From positions 6,035,001-6,099,000 of the forward strand of contig NC_070563.1 in the NCBI RefSeq assembly GCF_026914185.1: a stretch of 64,000 bases of DNA, written 5' to 3'. The notes under the pieces are model-generated. The model did no database searches. It saw only the letters and a list, made by a program, of their open reading frames with translations, and was not told the DNA's origin. Below are positions 46,170 to 57,479 of the stretch, piece by piece. The translations under genes and the position numbers were made by a program. The DNA comes from Puccinia triticina. Its lineage: Eukaryota > Basidiomycota > Pucciniomycetes > Pucciniales > Pucciniaceae. Positions within the stretch are counted from its first letter, which is position 1. Every line of letters begins with the position of its first letter.

Positions 46170-48031
46170 GAGCATCCACATTGGTGGCTAATTCACCAGG
46201 AAAAAACAATGATCACTTGCCTAAAAGTGACATGAAATAGTAAAAAGGCCCCTTTTTACTTTGCTATGTCACCTGCAGACAAGTGATCATTGTTTTTTCC
46301 TGGTGTAAGTTGGCACGAGCTAACTTAGTCATCTGAAACCCGGCTAGCGCTAGCCAGACCCCCGCAACCGCATCTGTTGGAGCTACTATCCAGCTAAGTT
46401 AAATCACATAGCTTGTCTTCAGTGGTATCAACCACATTGTTTTTGCCAGCATTGACTCGCAAGAATAACACATCCAATTCCTGTTCTACAGTAATAAAAA
46501 CACCTTGTCTCTTTTCATCTGGTTATGAAAAAACACATGGACAAGCAAGAGTGTAAATGAAAAGAAAGGTCATGAGTAGGAGAAAAAAACAATGTACATA
46601 GTGGGTGTGAGGAAGCTAGCAAGCAAGAGAAATGAGATCAATCCATCAACGGTGAGCGAGCAAGAGCAAGAAGACCAACCAACCAAAACTGATCCAGGAG
46701 AGTACCAGCAGTCAATTCATCAACCGCGAGCGAGCAAGAGCAAGAAGACCAATCAAAGTTGTTGTTTGTTTTCTTGTTGTTTGTTTTTTGTTGTTTGTTT
46801 TTCTGTTTGTGTTTTTTGTTGTTTGTTTTTGTTGCTGTTCCGTTTCGTTTTGCTTTCACCAACTTGTTGATCGAAGAGTACCTTGGGCAGCTCCCTAGCC
46901 AAGAAGCTAGGCACGGCTAGATTTAGCTTGAGCTAGCCAGGATTCTAGCTTTTTGATAAGTTAGCCGGTGTGGTGTGCCAAATCTGTTTCAAGTATCAAA
47001 TTACATAAAGTGATGGTTGAATACATGAGAAGGAGATATATTCTTAGATTTATTATTGCATAATTAGATTTTGAAGGTCATTTAACCCCTAGTCACTCAC
47101 TTGAACCACTAGGATAGCTCCACTCAGTCAAAAGTTATTTGCATTAAAAGGTTTTGTCATAACATAATTACATAGTATAGGATTATAGTGATAGTACATA
47201 TTATTTCATCTAGGCACAAGTACATAGTTGGGGTGTAGTTTATACAGGGACATTGCATGTACCCCTGTATAGCCACATGACATCATCAGTCACATGTTTG
47301 ATCACACGTTTTATCACATGTCTGACTAGCAGAATTCTGTCTGCAGAAGGCAAAGCTTCTATCAGCAAAAATGCCTCAGAAGAACCCTCCTTGATACATG
47401 TAATAGTCTCTGTACAGCAGTACATGTCACATGATCCCACTAGCCAAAATCCCTCAATAGAAGTTTCCATGCAGCAGAAATCCCTCATAGGAGAAGTCAC
47501 ACTAGCATAAATCCCTCAACTGACGTCACCACCAGCAAAAATCCCTCACATTTTACTATATAAGGAGCATGCTTCCTCCCCCCTCATTTGAATTCAGCAT
47601 GTGAATAGCAGCCACCAACCAACCAGTCACTCATTTATTTAACAGTGTGATCTCAAACATCCACTCACCCAACACCTGTGATCATAATCAGGTTCTTAAA
47701 TAGCTTGTGTCATTGCACATCATCTGCATTGTTTGATCTAAGTCTGATAGAGACTACTACACATAGTGATCTCTATCAAGGTTTTGCCACAACAATAAAT
47801 AAATTTTGTTGTCAGAATCCTTGTGTAGTACAATAGAGGGGCAGGTCCTTCAAACCACCCGTAACATAAATATTGCTTAACTGCAAATATCATATTTGTT
47901 ATCTCCCCCTCACAGAACTGCCACCCGTCCCAAAGGAGTTCTCACACCGGGTCTTAGCCCAACCCTATGCGGATGACCGGCGTGGCTAAGTGCCTTAGCT
48001 TGGGCTAACTTAGCCACCAATGCGGATGCTC
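46170..48031. mobile_element. 1.86-kb PIF/Harbinger-like element, TSD TTA
   Basis: GAGCATCCACATTGGTGGCTAA opens at 46170 and TTAGCCACCAATGCGGATGCTC closes at 48031. TTA is present immediately outside both ends (46167-46169, 48032-48034). No transposase is visible. A strong hairpin (CACCAGGAAAAAACAATGATCACTTG and its complement, 46197-46306) lies near the left end; the same word occurs singly at 22138 and 56247. The right part has a TATATAAGGAGC box (about 47558) and AATAAATAAA (about 47794), as in a promoter and poly(A) region, possibly an inserted solo LTR, but I cannot fix its ends. Confidence 0.7.
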
Positions 48032-48369
48032 TTACAAATTCTGTGTTTTGCATTCAGATTAAGCCTGATAGTTTATTTCTGAAGGGAGAACATGATAATT
48101 CAATTGAAAAACCTTGACAATTTGGGCCCCGTTTGGCAGCAGTGATGTTATGTAATAACCACTGCTTTTCTATAACCGGGCCTCACCAAGGCCCATATTT
48201 TATCACTCGCATTTTTGGCAGTTTTGAGAAGTTATGAGGGTCATCACAAGTTTCCTCATCACTCCTCATCATCCCCGCCATTTCCAATATAGTACCCCTG
48301 GGGGTGTATTTGGGGTGATATCGGCACCCTTACACAACACACCCCCAACTCTACCTCTGTTACTCACCT

Positions 48370-48637
48370 CAATGGCCGGTACAGACTTTGTACCGGTCAC
48401 CAAGCGGAGTACACACTCCAATCGATGGGCCAACACAACCAGTCATCAAGATTGATGACCAATCCAACACAATCGGCCATCAATGACCAATGGACATCAA
48501 AGGGACATTCCCCTCAATGACCATTGGTCATTGAAGGGCCCATGTATCCCCCTGATGACCATTGGTCATCAAGGAGAATATGTACACAGTCCCTTTGATG
48601 ACCATTGGTCATTCGAAGGGACTATGTATTCTCCTCA
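48370..48637. repeat. hairpin minisatellite array, ATGACCATTGGTCAT type (left part)
   Basis: Palindromic cores ATGACCATTGGTCAT recur every 50-60 bp with AAGGGAC.ATGTATTC.CCT linkers. The array continues at 49762-50049 beyond the inserted hAT element and runs into the element at 50058. Confidence 0.8.
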
Positions 48638-49014
48638 ATGACCATTAGGGTTGCTAATTGGGCCGGCCCAAACTGGCCCACACGGATTTTGCTTTGACCC
48701 AACAAGGGTTCGGGGCACATGGAGTGGGCTAGGACCGGGGGATTCTTTGGAATGCCCCGATCATGAGCAGATGGGCTGGGTTGGGCCACAGTTCAGTTTG
48801 GTCGGACTTGGGTCAGGCCCAAGACCCGCATGGATCATAGGACACCGGGATGGTGACCAATACCATCCCACTTCGACCGACGACAAACAGTTGACTCGCC
48901 AGCGGCCATCTCAAGCCGAGCTGGATGAAACCAGTGTTTCCCCAGTTCTCGAGACTCGCCAGACCACGCTCCACGCCACCCATCAGACTCATCAGGACAA
49001 TCTCCGCTGTCCAC

Positions 49015-49228
49015 ATGGCGAATCAATCTAGTCAATTTGGCAACTGGCCCGCAGACAAAGTAAGAGCAGATTCTTGTTCCGTGCCGACTTTGATTAACAA
49101 GTGAATTTCCTCTTTTTTTCTAGGTCCGAAAGACGTTCTTCGAGTACTTCGCCAGATCAAACGGCGTGGGGCACAGTGTCGTTGGCTTCAGGCCAACTGG
49201 TCGCTTCTCCCATCGTTGACACTCCTCG
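49015..49228 (+). pseudogene. two-exon fragment resembling the N-terminus of alanyl-tRNA synthetase
   Basis: Exon 49015-49059 reads MANQSSQFGNWPADK and ends at a perfect 5' splice site (AAA|GTAAGA). Exon 49124-49228 follows TTTTTTTCTAG and reads VRKTFFEYFARSNG...GHSVV; after a 1-nt slip it continues ASGQLVASPIVDTP. Cytosolic AlaRS begins with a W-x-A-x-x-VR-x-TF-x-x-YF motif followed by GH-x-x-V-x-S-x-x-V. The resemblance is short, and the small in-frame insertion and slip indicate decay. It lies wholly inside the hAT element, so it is best read as captured host sequence. Confidence 0.45.
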
Positions 49229-49280
49229 GTAACTTTTATTTCAGATAGGTAAGTGAAACAAAATGTAATAGTAGGAGTAA

Positions 49281-49545
49281 TTATAAAACTTCAAGGTCAT
49301 CTATGTGATTGTTGCAAATGTTTGTTGGATATCTCAACCAATCTTGGGCACAGATCAATGCCTCAAAAATTGGTATACTAAGTTGACTTCTGAATTCATC
49401 GAGAATCCAACCACCCGTTGAGAAAGCAGATTCCGAAGCTACAGAGGTCATCGGTGCCATCAGCACTGTCCTGGCCAGTTTGGAGAGATGAGTTAGTTCG
49501 GCCTGGTTGGCTTTCCACCAGTCAAGGATTTTAAAGTGATGTGAT
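49281..49545 (-). pseudogene. hAT transposase C-terminal fragment
   Basis: The minus strand reads FKILDWWKANQAELTHLSKL, VLMAPMTSVASESAFSTGG, WILDEFRSQLSIPIFEALIC and AQDWLRYP before a stop at 49281. This is the hAT dimerisation domain with the SAFSTGGR-like core intact except R to W. The upstream catalytic part is absent. Confidence 0.92.
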
Positions 49546-50057
49546 CGACTCCATGGTTTTTGAGGCTAGTGTTGAGAGGTTGAGAACCAGAAACGGTGAC
49601 CAATGCCCACACAGTACACTGTGGGCTACAATGGGCTGCACAAAGCCCGGAATACAACCTCAGGTGCCCATGGGCTGGCCCATTTCAGCGTGGGATACAT
49701 AAAAACCGACATCTGCGGCGCGGGTTGCCCATGGGCCAGCCCAGCCCAATTAGCACCCCTAATGACCATTGGTCATTTGATGACCATTGGTCATTTGATG
49801 ACCATTGGTCATTTGATGACCATTGGTCATCAAAGGGACTGTGTACATATTCTCCTTGATGACCATTGGTCATCCAAGGGACCATGTCTTCCCTTTGATG
49901 ACCAATGGTCATTGATGGGACTATGTGTTCCCCAAAAGGGACTCTGTATTCCCTTTGATGACCATGTACCGGCCATCGTCAAGAGGAGTGAAACACTTGA
50001 TTAGCCTTGCCGGTTTGTACGCTCAATGGCCGGTATTTACCGGCCATGGAGCTTGTT

Positions 50058-51011
50058 TAGAGATGGCACTTGGGTACCCAGCACCCACCAGCAGGTACCC
50101 GGAACACCCGCTGAGCACCCACCGGCGGGTGCCGGGTGCGGGTGCGGGTGTTCAGTTTTTGGGCAGGAAAAAACGGGTACCCATCCGGGTACCCGCCCAT
50201 CTTGGTGGGCCAGATGGATCAGAGGGATCTCTCCACTTGAAGAGGTGGGAGGTGTACATACCACCTCAAGCGGAGCGATCCCTCCGCCCAGAGGTGTGTG
50301 CACCTCCTCAACCGGAGGGACTCCTTGACCGGGAGAGTCCCTCCGGCCAAAAAGCTTGTGCACCTCTTTGACTGGAGGGATCCCTCCGGTCAAGGAGGTA
50401 CTATACCCCCGGGAATCCGGGAGGAATCCCCGGTTCAGCAAGTATATTGATGACCGGGAAGATTCCCTCCCGGTCATTGATAAATAATCAATGGCTGGGA
50501 GGACTCCCTCCCGGTCATCAATATAATTGATGGCTGGGAGGACTTCCTCCCGGTCATCGACATAATTGATGGCTGAGAGGACTTCCTCCCGGTCATCGAC
50601 ATAATTGATGGCTGAGAGGACTTCCTCCCGGTCATCAATATACTTGCTGGAATGACCGGGAGGAAGTCCTCCCTCCCGGTCATCAATATAATTGATGGCT
50701 GGGAGGACTCCCTCTCGGTCATCAATATAATTGATGGCTTGATGGCTGGGAGGACTCCCTCCCGGCCATCGCGATGAGCTTTCTGACTGTGGTAATCCCT
50801 CCCGGTCAGTGAGTGTATGTATTGCTGACTGGGAGGGATTTCTCACCGGCAGTGAGTATATCAGAGCGGGTACCCGCCCCTGCACCCGGCACCCACCAGC
50901 AGGTACCCGGTATACCCGCCGAACAAACGCCGGCGGGTGTTGAGATTTTGCAAAATTTCAGGCGGGTACCCGCACCCGCGGTGGGTACCCGGGCGCGAGA
51001 GGCCATCTCTA
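50058..51011. mobile_element. hAT-like TIR element with a hairpin-minisatellite core, 8-bp TSD AGCTTGTT
   Basis: TAGAGATGGC opens and GCCATCTCTA closes the element. AGCTTGTT is duplicated exactly at 50050-50057 and 51012-51019. Both subterminal regions are GGGTACCC/CACCCG blocks with a T-rich gap. The core is a minisatellite: first GGAGGGA.TCCCTCCGG units (50220-50400), then about ten units of GATGGCTGGGAGGACTCCCTCCCGGTCATCAATATAATT (50440-50840). The 282-codon minus frame across it is a repeat artefact. Confidence 0.9.
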
Positions 51012-51489
51012 AGCTTGTTATTTAGGCAAGCTGTATGACACGAGTGGCAGCCAAACACTCGTGTTATCTTGAAATATATGAAATTCAAGAGTGATGTGCA
51101 TCACATTAGGTAAGTGTGCAATATCACATAACATGATTGCTGCCAAACGGGGCCTTGGTGTTTCTGTTTAGTTCTTTTCAAAAAATATATATGAAAAACT
51201 GAGTGCTTCCATGGAAAAATGGTTACTTGAAGTCAATAGTGGGTTGGCTACGCTATCATTAGCAACAGTGCAGCATAGTGCAGTGTAATGCCACTAAAAC
51301 CAACAGTATCTCCCGTTAGCTGTTACATAGTGGCATTACGCTGCAGCTGACCGGTGGGAGGCAAAAAACTAACCCCATACGCCATATTATGCCTCTTCTT
51401 AGTGGGTTTTCCACTAAAAGTGGTATATGTAGCGTGGTGTTAGCTCCAGGCTGCTATAGAGTGAACACCCTGCCACTCCAAAACCAGCC

Positions 51490-52830
51490 CCCCCCCTCAA
51501 TGGCAGGTCTGCGCCGGCCATCAAGGGCAGTATGTACCCTTGATGACCGGCACAGGCCGGCCTTTGAGGGCAGTATGTACACTTGATGACCGGCACAGGC
51601 CGGCCATTGAGGGCAGTACACTTGATGACCGGCACAGGCCGGTCATTGAGTGGACACACCCCTCTCAATGACTGGCATAGACCAGTCATCAAGCGGAAAC
51701 ACCCCTCTTGATGACCAGCCTATCCCGGTCATCAAGAGGGATCTGTCCTCTCAATGACCGGGATCCTCTCAATGACCAGGATAGACCGGTCATCAAGAGG
51801 GATCTGTCCTCTCAATGACCGGGATCCTCTCAATGACCAGGATAGACCGGTCATCAAGAGGGATGGATCCTCTGGATGACCGGTCTACACTGGTCATCAA
51901 GAGGAGTGTGTCTCTCAATGACCAGTCTATGCCGGTCATTGAGAGGAGTGTGTCTCTCGGGTGTGTCCACTTGATGACCGGCCTGTGCCGGTCATCAAGT
52001 GTACTGCCCTCAATGGCCGGCCTGTGCCAGTCATTGAGTGTAAATACTGCCCTCAATGGCCGGCCTGTGCCAGTCATTGAGTGTACATACTGCCCTCAAT
52101 GGTCAGCCTGTGCCGGTCATCGAGTGTACTGCCCTCAATGGCCGGCCTGTGCTGGTCATTGAGTGTACATACTGCCCTTGATGCCCGGAGCAGACCAGCC
52201 ATTGGGGGGGGAGGGGCTGGTTTTGGCGTGGCAGGGTGTTCACTCCATACCAGCCTGGAGTGCCTGGTTGGGCACTCCAAATGGGGGTTGGTTTTGGAGT
52301 GAAAAATTTTCCACTCCAAAAATCTTGGAGTGGTCCGGAGTTCACGCCTTTTTTGGTGTGCATCCGGCAATATTTTTCTTGATGACCGGCCTATCCCGGT
52401 CATCAAGAGGGATCTGTCCTCTCAATGACCGGGATCCTCTCAATGACCGGGATCCTCTCGATGACTGGTCTATGGTGGTCATCAAGAGGGGTGTGTCCGC
52501 TCAATGACCAGCCTGTGCCGGTCATTGAGTGTACTGCCCTCAATGACCGGCCTGTGCCAGTCATTGAGTGTACTGCCCTTAATGGCCGGCCTTTGCCAGT
52601 CATTGAGTGTACATACTGCCCTTGATGGCTGGCCTGTGCCAGTCATTGAGTGTACATACTGCCCTTGATGGCCAGCGCAGACCGGCCATCAAGGGGGGGC
52701 TGTTTGTGGTGTGGCAGGGTGTTCACTCCATACCAGCCTGGAGTGCCGGGTTGGGCACTCCAAATGGGGGCTGGTTTTGGAGTGAACAATCCTCCACTCC
52801 AAAAATCTTGAAGTGGTCCAGAGTTCACGC
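51490..52830. repeat. hairpin minisatellite array with two tandem larger units
   Basis: Dozens of units carry TGACCGGCCTGTGCCGGTCATTGAG-like dyads with alternating AGTGTACTGCCCTCAATGG and AAGAGGGATCTGTCCTCTC linkers (51490-52200, 52375-52700). A spacer containing GGCAGGGTGTTCACTCCATACCAGCCTGGAGTG through GGAGT..TTCACGCC occurs twice, at 52230-52360 and 52715-52830, so a block of about 480 bp is duplicated. The second copy is interrupted by the element at 52831. Confidence 0.8.
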
Positions 52831-53868
52831 CAACACCGCAAGAGCTACGCTTCGCTACAAAAAGCGGCGCTTTTGTGTAACGAAGTGGGGTACCGCTTTT
52901 TCAAATGACAATTAGCGATAGCGCGAGCAGAAGGCCGCTACTTAAAGCGGTAGCGAAGCGCCAGTACCACTACTTTAAATATGATTAGCGTGTAGCGCAG
53001 CAAATTTTTTCCGCTTTCGCTAAAGTTGAGCGTAGCGGCGAAATCGGCGCTTTTTGGCGCTGTTAGTGCCTTGTAGCGCCAAAAGCGTAGCAAATGGGGC
53101 AGCTTTTCTTGAAAAAGCGTAGCGGGCCAGTCCACCTTTCTGTGGAAACTGCCTTAGATGAAAACTAATCATCAATCCTCCATCAATTATGATGCTGGGG
53201 ATTGATATTGGAATGTTGCTACAGTAGCGCAGCAAAATCGCTAAAGCAAGGGTGTAACAGCTGCACTACGCGCTTTTTTCTGTATCTCCAAAAATAGATG
53301 GCAAGATGTCAGAAGTACACAGATTATTTTGGATATTCAGAATTCTCCTGCACCCAGGAATCAAAAGTGCATCTTTGTATTCTTTGAACTGGGATTATTT
53401 GGCTTTAAATCCATGAAGCAGGTGAGTTTGAAAGCTCAAAACAGCTGCACTGAAAATAGCGCCCAAATGACACTGCTTCATAGTTTCAAAGGACTACCAC
53501 TTCAATAAAGAAAATCAAAAAAAGTGTTTTTGATTCATGGATGTGGGAGGATCCAGAATATCCAAAAATATTTCTGTAATTATGACATCTTGCCCTCTAT
53601 TTTTGGAGATACAGAAAAAAGCGCGTAGCGCAGCTGTTACACCCTTGGCTAAAGTAGCGTTTTTTCCGCTACTTTAGCAATAAGCGTAGCGGAATTCCGC
53701 TATTCACCGCTGAAAATAGCTTGCTATTTTTGCGGATCTTTTTTGCTTGAAAAAAAAAGCAAAAAGCGTAGCGCCCAGTCCGCTACTAAAAGCGCAGCAA
53801 AGTGGGACCCAAATTGCTATGCTTTTGCTACGCTTACCGCGTTGCGTAGCGTAGCTCTTGCGGTGTTG
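52831..53868. mobile_element. 1.04-kb TIR element, 7-bp TSD TTCACGC/TTCATGC
   Basis: The ends CAACACCGCAAGAGCTACGC and GCGTAGCTCTTGCGGTGTTG are flanked by TTCACGC (52824-52830) and TTCATGC (53869-53875). The uninterrupted sequence survives 480 bp away at 52341-52347 (GAGTTCACGCCTTTTTTGG), an internal empty-site control. The interior is rich in AGCGTAGCGG/CCGCTACGC words like the 32.4-kb element, and carries a nested element at 53247-53647. Confidence 0.93.
53247..53647. mobile_element. 401-bp nested TIR element, 7-bp TSD GCTAAAG
   Basis: The ends CAAGGGTGTAACAGCTGC and CAGCTGTTACACCCTTG are flanked by the exact repeat GCTAAAG (53240-53246, 53648-53654). The arms pair on through GCGCTTTTTTCTGTATCTCCAAAAATAGA. 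It was inserted into the 52831 element, so it is the younger of the two. Confidence 0.92.
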
Positions 53869-53875
53869 TTCATGC

Positions 53876-54341
53876 CTTTTTTGGGGTGCATCTGTCATTT
53901 TTCTTGGCGTGCCTAAAGCCAGACCCTTTTGCAAACACATTTAACAGACTACTTGTTATGCTCATGCTCCCTTTCGGACTACTGGTTATGCTCTTGCTCC
54001 TCTTCTGACTGCTTTTTATGCTTGTGCTCCTTTTCGTTTTATACTTAGACTTTTATATGTTTTTATTTTATTTCATTTGTCTAGCTAGCTCCTGCTAGGT
54101 AGCTGGCTAAAAATAAGAGTTAAAATGATATTAGTTGACACTCTTTATAAAAAAAACTGCTATGCTGAAATATGATTCAGATTTCTGGCTAAGCTCAAAC
54201 ATCCAGCAGACAGGATGGAGATAGGAATGTGTGGCAAGCCAAAAATTTCACTAAAATTTCACAACAATGGTTTCAAATCTTTGTGTTGGCTCCCAAGCTG
54301 TTTTCAAGATTTTTGATGGAGATTCTTGCTAGGGAAATTAA
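53876..54341. other. no gene seen
   Basis: Low-complexity CT-rich stretch (GCTCATGCTCC/GCTCTTGCTCC repeats near 53960-54050) and otherwise unassigned AT-rich sequence. Confidence 0.4.
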
Positions 54342-55240
54342 GTTGAACCCCTAAAGCTGCTGCGGCAAAGCCGCCTTGGCCTCTAATGGCCAAATAAAAA
54401 TACATTATTTTCTTTGGCTAATAGCCAAAGAAAAATACATTATTTTCTTTGGCTAATAGCCAAAGAAGAATACATTATTTTCTTGGACTTACATTGCGCA
54501 CTGCGAAAAGCTCTTTGTGCACTGTGCAGTGCGCAAAGTTTGCAAACACTTCACGCACTGCGCGTGAAGGGCGCAACTTTCATGTTTTTTTTGACCAATC
54601 AATAGAAAATCTTATTATTCTCCTCTGTGAATTTATTTGGAGTTTTTTGAAGCTTCCTTCTATTCTTAAAAATTCCACCAATAAAAAAAACAAGTACACT
54701 CATTTGGGGACCTGGGATCCATATTCCCACAGGCCAAAAACTCCCAATAATTTATTGAATCATTTCAAATATTTATTTAAACTTTGTAGAACTTCTTGGC
54801 CACTTTGCGCCATAATCAGGAAAGTTCACCACTTACTGGCACATTTTGGCATATTTGGAGAAAAAGTTACTGATTTTTGAAAGCCTTGTCCTTCTACAAA
54901 GTGGCCAAAAAGCTCTAAAACTTTTAAATAAATATTTAACATGATCCACTAAATTATTTGGATTTTTTGGCCTGTGGGAATATGGATCCCAGGTCCCCAA
55001 ATGAGTGTACTTGTTTTTTTATTGGTGGAATTTTTAAGAATAGAAGGAAGCTTCAAAAAACTCCAAATAAATTCACAGAGGAGAATAATAAGCTTTTCTA
55101 TTGATTGGTCAAAAAAAAAACATGAAAGTTGCGCCCTTCACGCGCAGTGCGCGAAGAGCTTTTTGCAGTGCGTGAAGTAAGTCTGTATTTTCTTTGGCTA
55201 ACTAGAGGCTAAGGCGGCTGCGCCGCTGTAGGGTTTGAAT
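54342..55240. mobile_element. 0.9-kb long-TIR element with GCGGCAAAGCCGCC ends
   Basis: TTGAACCCCTAAAGCTGCTGCGGCAAAGCCGCCTTGGCCTCTA at the left pairs with TAGAGGCTAAGGCGGCTGCGCCGCTGTAGGGTTTGAA at the right. The inner arms pair for about 300 bp around 54870 (GCGCAACTTTCATG, GAATTTATTTGGAGTTTTTTGAAGC, GGGGACCTGGGATCCATATTCCCACAGGCC). Just inside the left end lie three tandem CTTTGGCTAATAGCCAAAG palindromes. Solitary ends occur at 23528-23560 and 30868-30895. There is no open frame of note. Confidence 0.75.
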
Positions 55241-55288
55241 CCACTCTCAATTGTACCCCTCTGTGTTTTTCTTGAAGTGTTATTTTTA

Positions 55289-55559
55289 GAGCATCTCCAA
55301 CAGAGCCGCTGTTGCGCGGTCTGAGTCCAACTTTGGCGGGCCGGAGTTTGTTTTTGGCCTCCAGCGGAGCTGCTGATCAAATCCGCCCTCAGCTGCTTTC
55401 TTTGGCAGCTTGGGCCTGTACTGGCAGTGTGGGATACACCCCTGCCTGAATCAACAGTTTGTAATAGAGACTGCTGTGACACATTAGTGACAGCTCAAGA
55501 CATCTGCTTGCAGGCTGCTAAAGGCAAGCCAATCCACCCCTGGACTGTTGGAGATGCTC
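55289..55559. mobile_element. 271-bp PIF/Harbinger MITE, TSD TTA
   Basis: GAGCATCTCCAACAG and CTGTTGGAGATGCTC, the classical PIF-like ends, are flanked by TTA on both sides (55286-55288, 55560-55562). No gene. Confidence 0.92.
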
Positions 55560-55562
55560 TTA

Positions 55563-55960
55563 CTTTGTGCACTGCAAATAGCTGTTTGTGCACTCTGCAG
55601 TGCACACAGTTTTCAAACACTTCACACACTGCGGGTGAAGGAAGAAACTTAAGAAGTTCCAAAATATTCAAATAAATATTTATCACAATTCACTAAATTT
55701 TTTGGATTTTTTGGCCTGTGGGAACATGGATTCCAGGTCCCCAAATGACTATCCTTTTCTTTTCTTAGTGGGCTTTTTAAGCATACAAGGAAGCTTCCAA
55801 AAACTCCCAAAACATTTAGAGACAACAATAAAAGGCTTGCCTATTGATTGGTCAAAAATATTGAAAAAGTTGCTTCCTACACCCACACTGAACAAAGTGT
55901 TTGAAAATTGAGCGTACTGCACAGTCACCAGTATGTGAAGAGCTTTTTGCATTTTCCAAT
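55563..55960. repeat. partial, diverged copy of the 54.3-kb element interior
   Basis: TTGTGCACTG...CAGTGCACACAGTTT, GGCCTGTGGGAACATGGATTCCAGGTCCCC and GGAAGCTTCCAAAAACTCC follow the right arm of the 54342-55240 element in order. The terminal repeats are missing. Confidence 0.7.
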
Positions 55961-56571
55961 TCAAAGTAATTTCAATGTTTTATTTGTGTTTGGGTTTTCC
56001 CAAGCTTTTAATCTTTCACCCGTACCCATCTTGTGTTTGGATAGTTGGTCTAAAGGTATAAATAAATTTTGTTGTATACACAAGTTTGCCTGTTTCTCAA
56101 CTCTGTTGCTATAGATACAGCCAACAGTATGGTGCTGTTGTCCGGGCTAAGCTCACAGTTCAGAAGTAACAATGCAACTCTGGCTAAGTAAGGTCAGACT
56201 TGAGAGAGAAAGGCTAACAAGTTAAACATTGTTCTTCTTTTCCCAGATTACAAAAAATGATCATTGTTTTTTCATTCGCGTGCGAGCCGCTTGGATGCAA
56301 TAGCCGTTCCAGATAAGGGGAAAGCATTGGCTTGGTCGTCGTTGAACTGAGGATAGAAAGATGAAGTTAATCAACAACTGGGGATGTGCCCAATGTGCCA
56401 GCGAGCCGTCCTTCAGCAAGCAGGCCGGGCCGGGTGACGCGCCTGCACTCTTGGACCTGGTGAAGAACAGTCCGCTCCTAAATCACAACCACAAGCCTCA
56501 GCCAGTAGCAACCCTGAATGAGTGAATTTTCAGGGATGTTGCGTTCACTTTCACAGAGAGAGGTTTAAGAC

Positions 56572-56835
56572 TCACTGATATCCAACCGCAGAAATGGCAA
56601 GGGCGGCGGTGTTTGACTCAAAAACAGTCTCATAGCGGCCATCAAACACACTGAATTTGGTGCTTGTGCCGCCCATATCAAGGCCGATTTCCCTGATCTT
56701 ATTGATGGGTTTGAAGGTGATGTGGGTATAGCCAAGGACACCAGGGGAGCGAGAGAGGACTGAGTAGAGGCCAAAGGAGTGCGCCACATCTGTCATCCCG
56801 CCATCCTAGCGCATGATCTCCACTCGCTTTGTCTG
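56572..56835 (-). pseudogene. 5-oxoprolinase/hydantoinase A fragment
   Basis: The minus strand reads VEIMR, stop, DGGMTDVAHSFG, GVLGYTHITFKPINK, IGLDMGGTSTKFSVFDG and YETVFESNTAALAI. This is the hydantoinase A nucleotide-binding region of ATP-dependent 5-oxoprolinase (SDGGL..., GPAGGVVGYA, GFDMGGTSTDVSRYDG, FESTTAG). Only about 85 residues survive, a TAG lies before DGG, and the Asp after GGTST is replaced by Lys. No neighbouring exons with the rest of the enzyme are visible, so this is a relic of a degradation gene of glutathione metabolism or a transposed piece. Confidence 0.85.
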
Positions 56836-57479
56836 CCACCCTGTTGGGCTCTTGGGAGAGCTGGCCGCACATTCTTGTAACTCTGCTGTCCTGGGAAAAA
56901 ATGACCTGTCAGACGCGGACTTTAGGGTTTGGATGTGAAGCCGAGCCGAGTGGCTCGCTTGTTGACCTGGAAGAGGGCCGCATATCAGAGAATTGCATCT
57001 CAGTGGCGGAAAAGACAGGCTGTTCTTGGGTTTGGCATCGGGGTTCTTGTAGATTCGGAACCTTTCTTTGGTAGCCCTGTGGCAAGCTGAGTGGTTAAAA
57101 GTTTGTCTTCACAATCAGCGAGCTTGGGGGAAGGGGATTGGACTGACCATATCAAGCCAGGGAGGCTTCTTTCGAGCAAGTGTAGTGAAGCAAGCGGATG
57201 TGATGGTCTTGTGGGCCAAGCTTTTTGAAGGTGAAGCTGGCGAGTACCTTACAGGTCACGGTCAAAGCTTTTACACAGCGGGCCCACGGCAAACAATTGG
57301 GGATGCACCCGGAGTCGCCGCGACCCTCTGACAGGACGTAGTCAGTGCCGCGCAGGTCAAACGTACATCAGCGCCATGGCGGTGGCGTTGTCCGGTTGTC
57401 AAGGATATGTAGCAGAGCAGAGTCAAGGGGAAGGCTTGAAGCAAGACTGTTGGTGGATTTTGTATAAAAAGGGGTGCCC

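Larger units (their letters stand above)
48646..49761. mobile_element. 1.1-kb hAT element, 8-bp TSD ATGACCAT
   Basis: TAGGGTTGCTAATTGGGCCGGCCC opens the element and GGGCCAGCCCAGCCCAATTAGCACCCCTA closes it. ATGACCAT is duplicated at 48638-48645 and 49762-49769, which places the insertion inside a hairpin unit of the host array. It contains a transposase C-terminal fragment on the minus strand and an unrelated spliced coding fragment on the plus strand, so it is a non-autonomous deletion copy with extra cargo. Confidence 0.9.

Noticed and set aside
46638..46870. Low-complexity Asn/Lys-rich peptide frames
   Set aside because: Derived from a TTG/TTT-rich simple sequence inside the 46.2-48.0-kb element.
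50037..50885. 282-codon minus-strand frame with repeated YIDDREGVLP units
   Set aside because: Repeat artefact of the array in the 50058-51011 element.
56829..57331. Plus-strand frames upstream of the oxoprolinase relic
   Set aside because: No domain or start; they lie antisense to the relic's upstream flank, where no further hydantoinase motif can be read.
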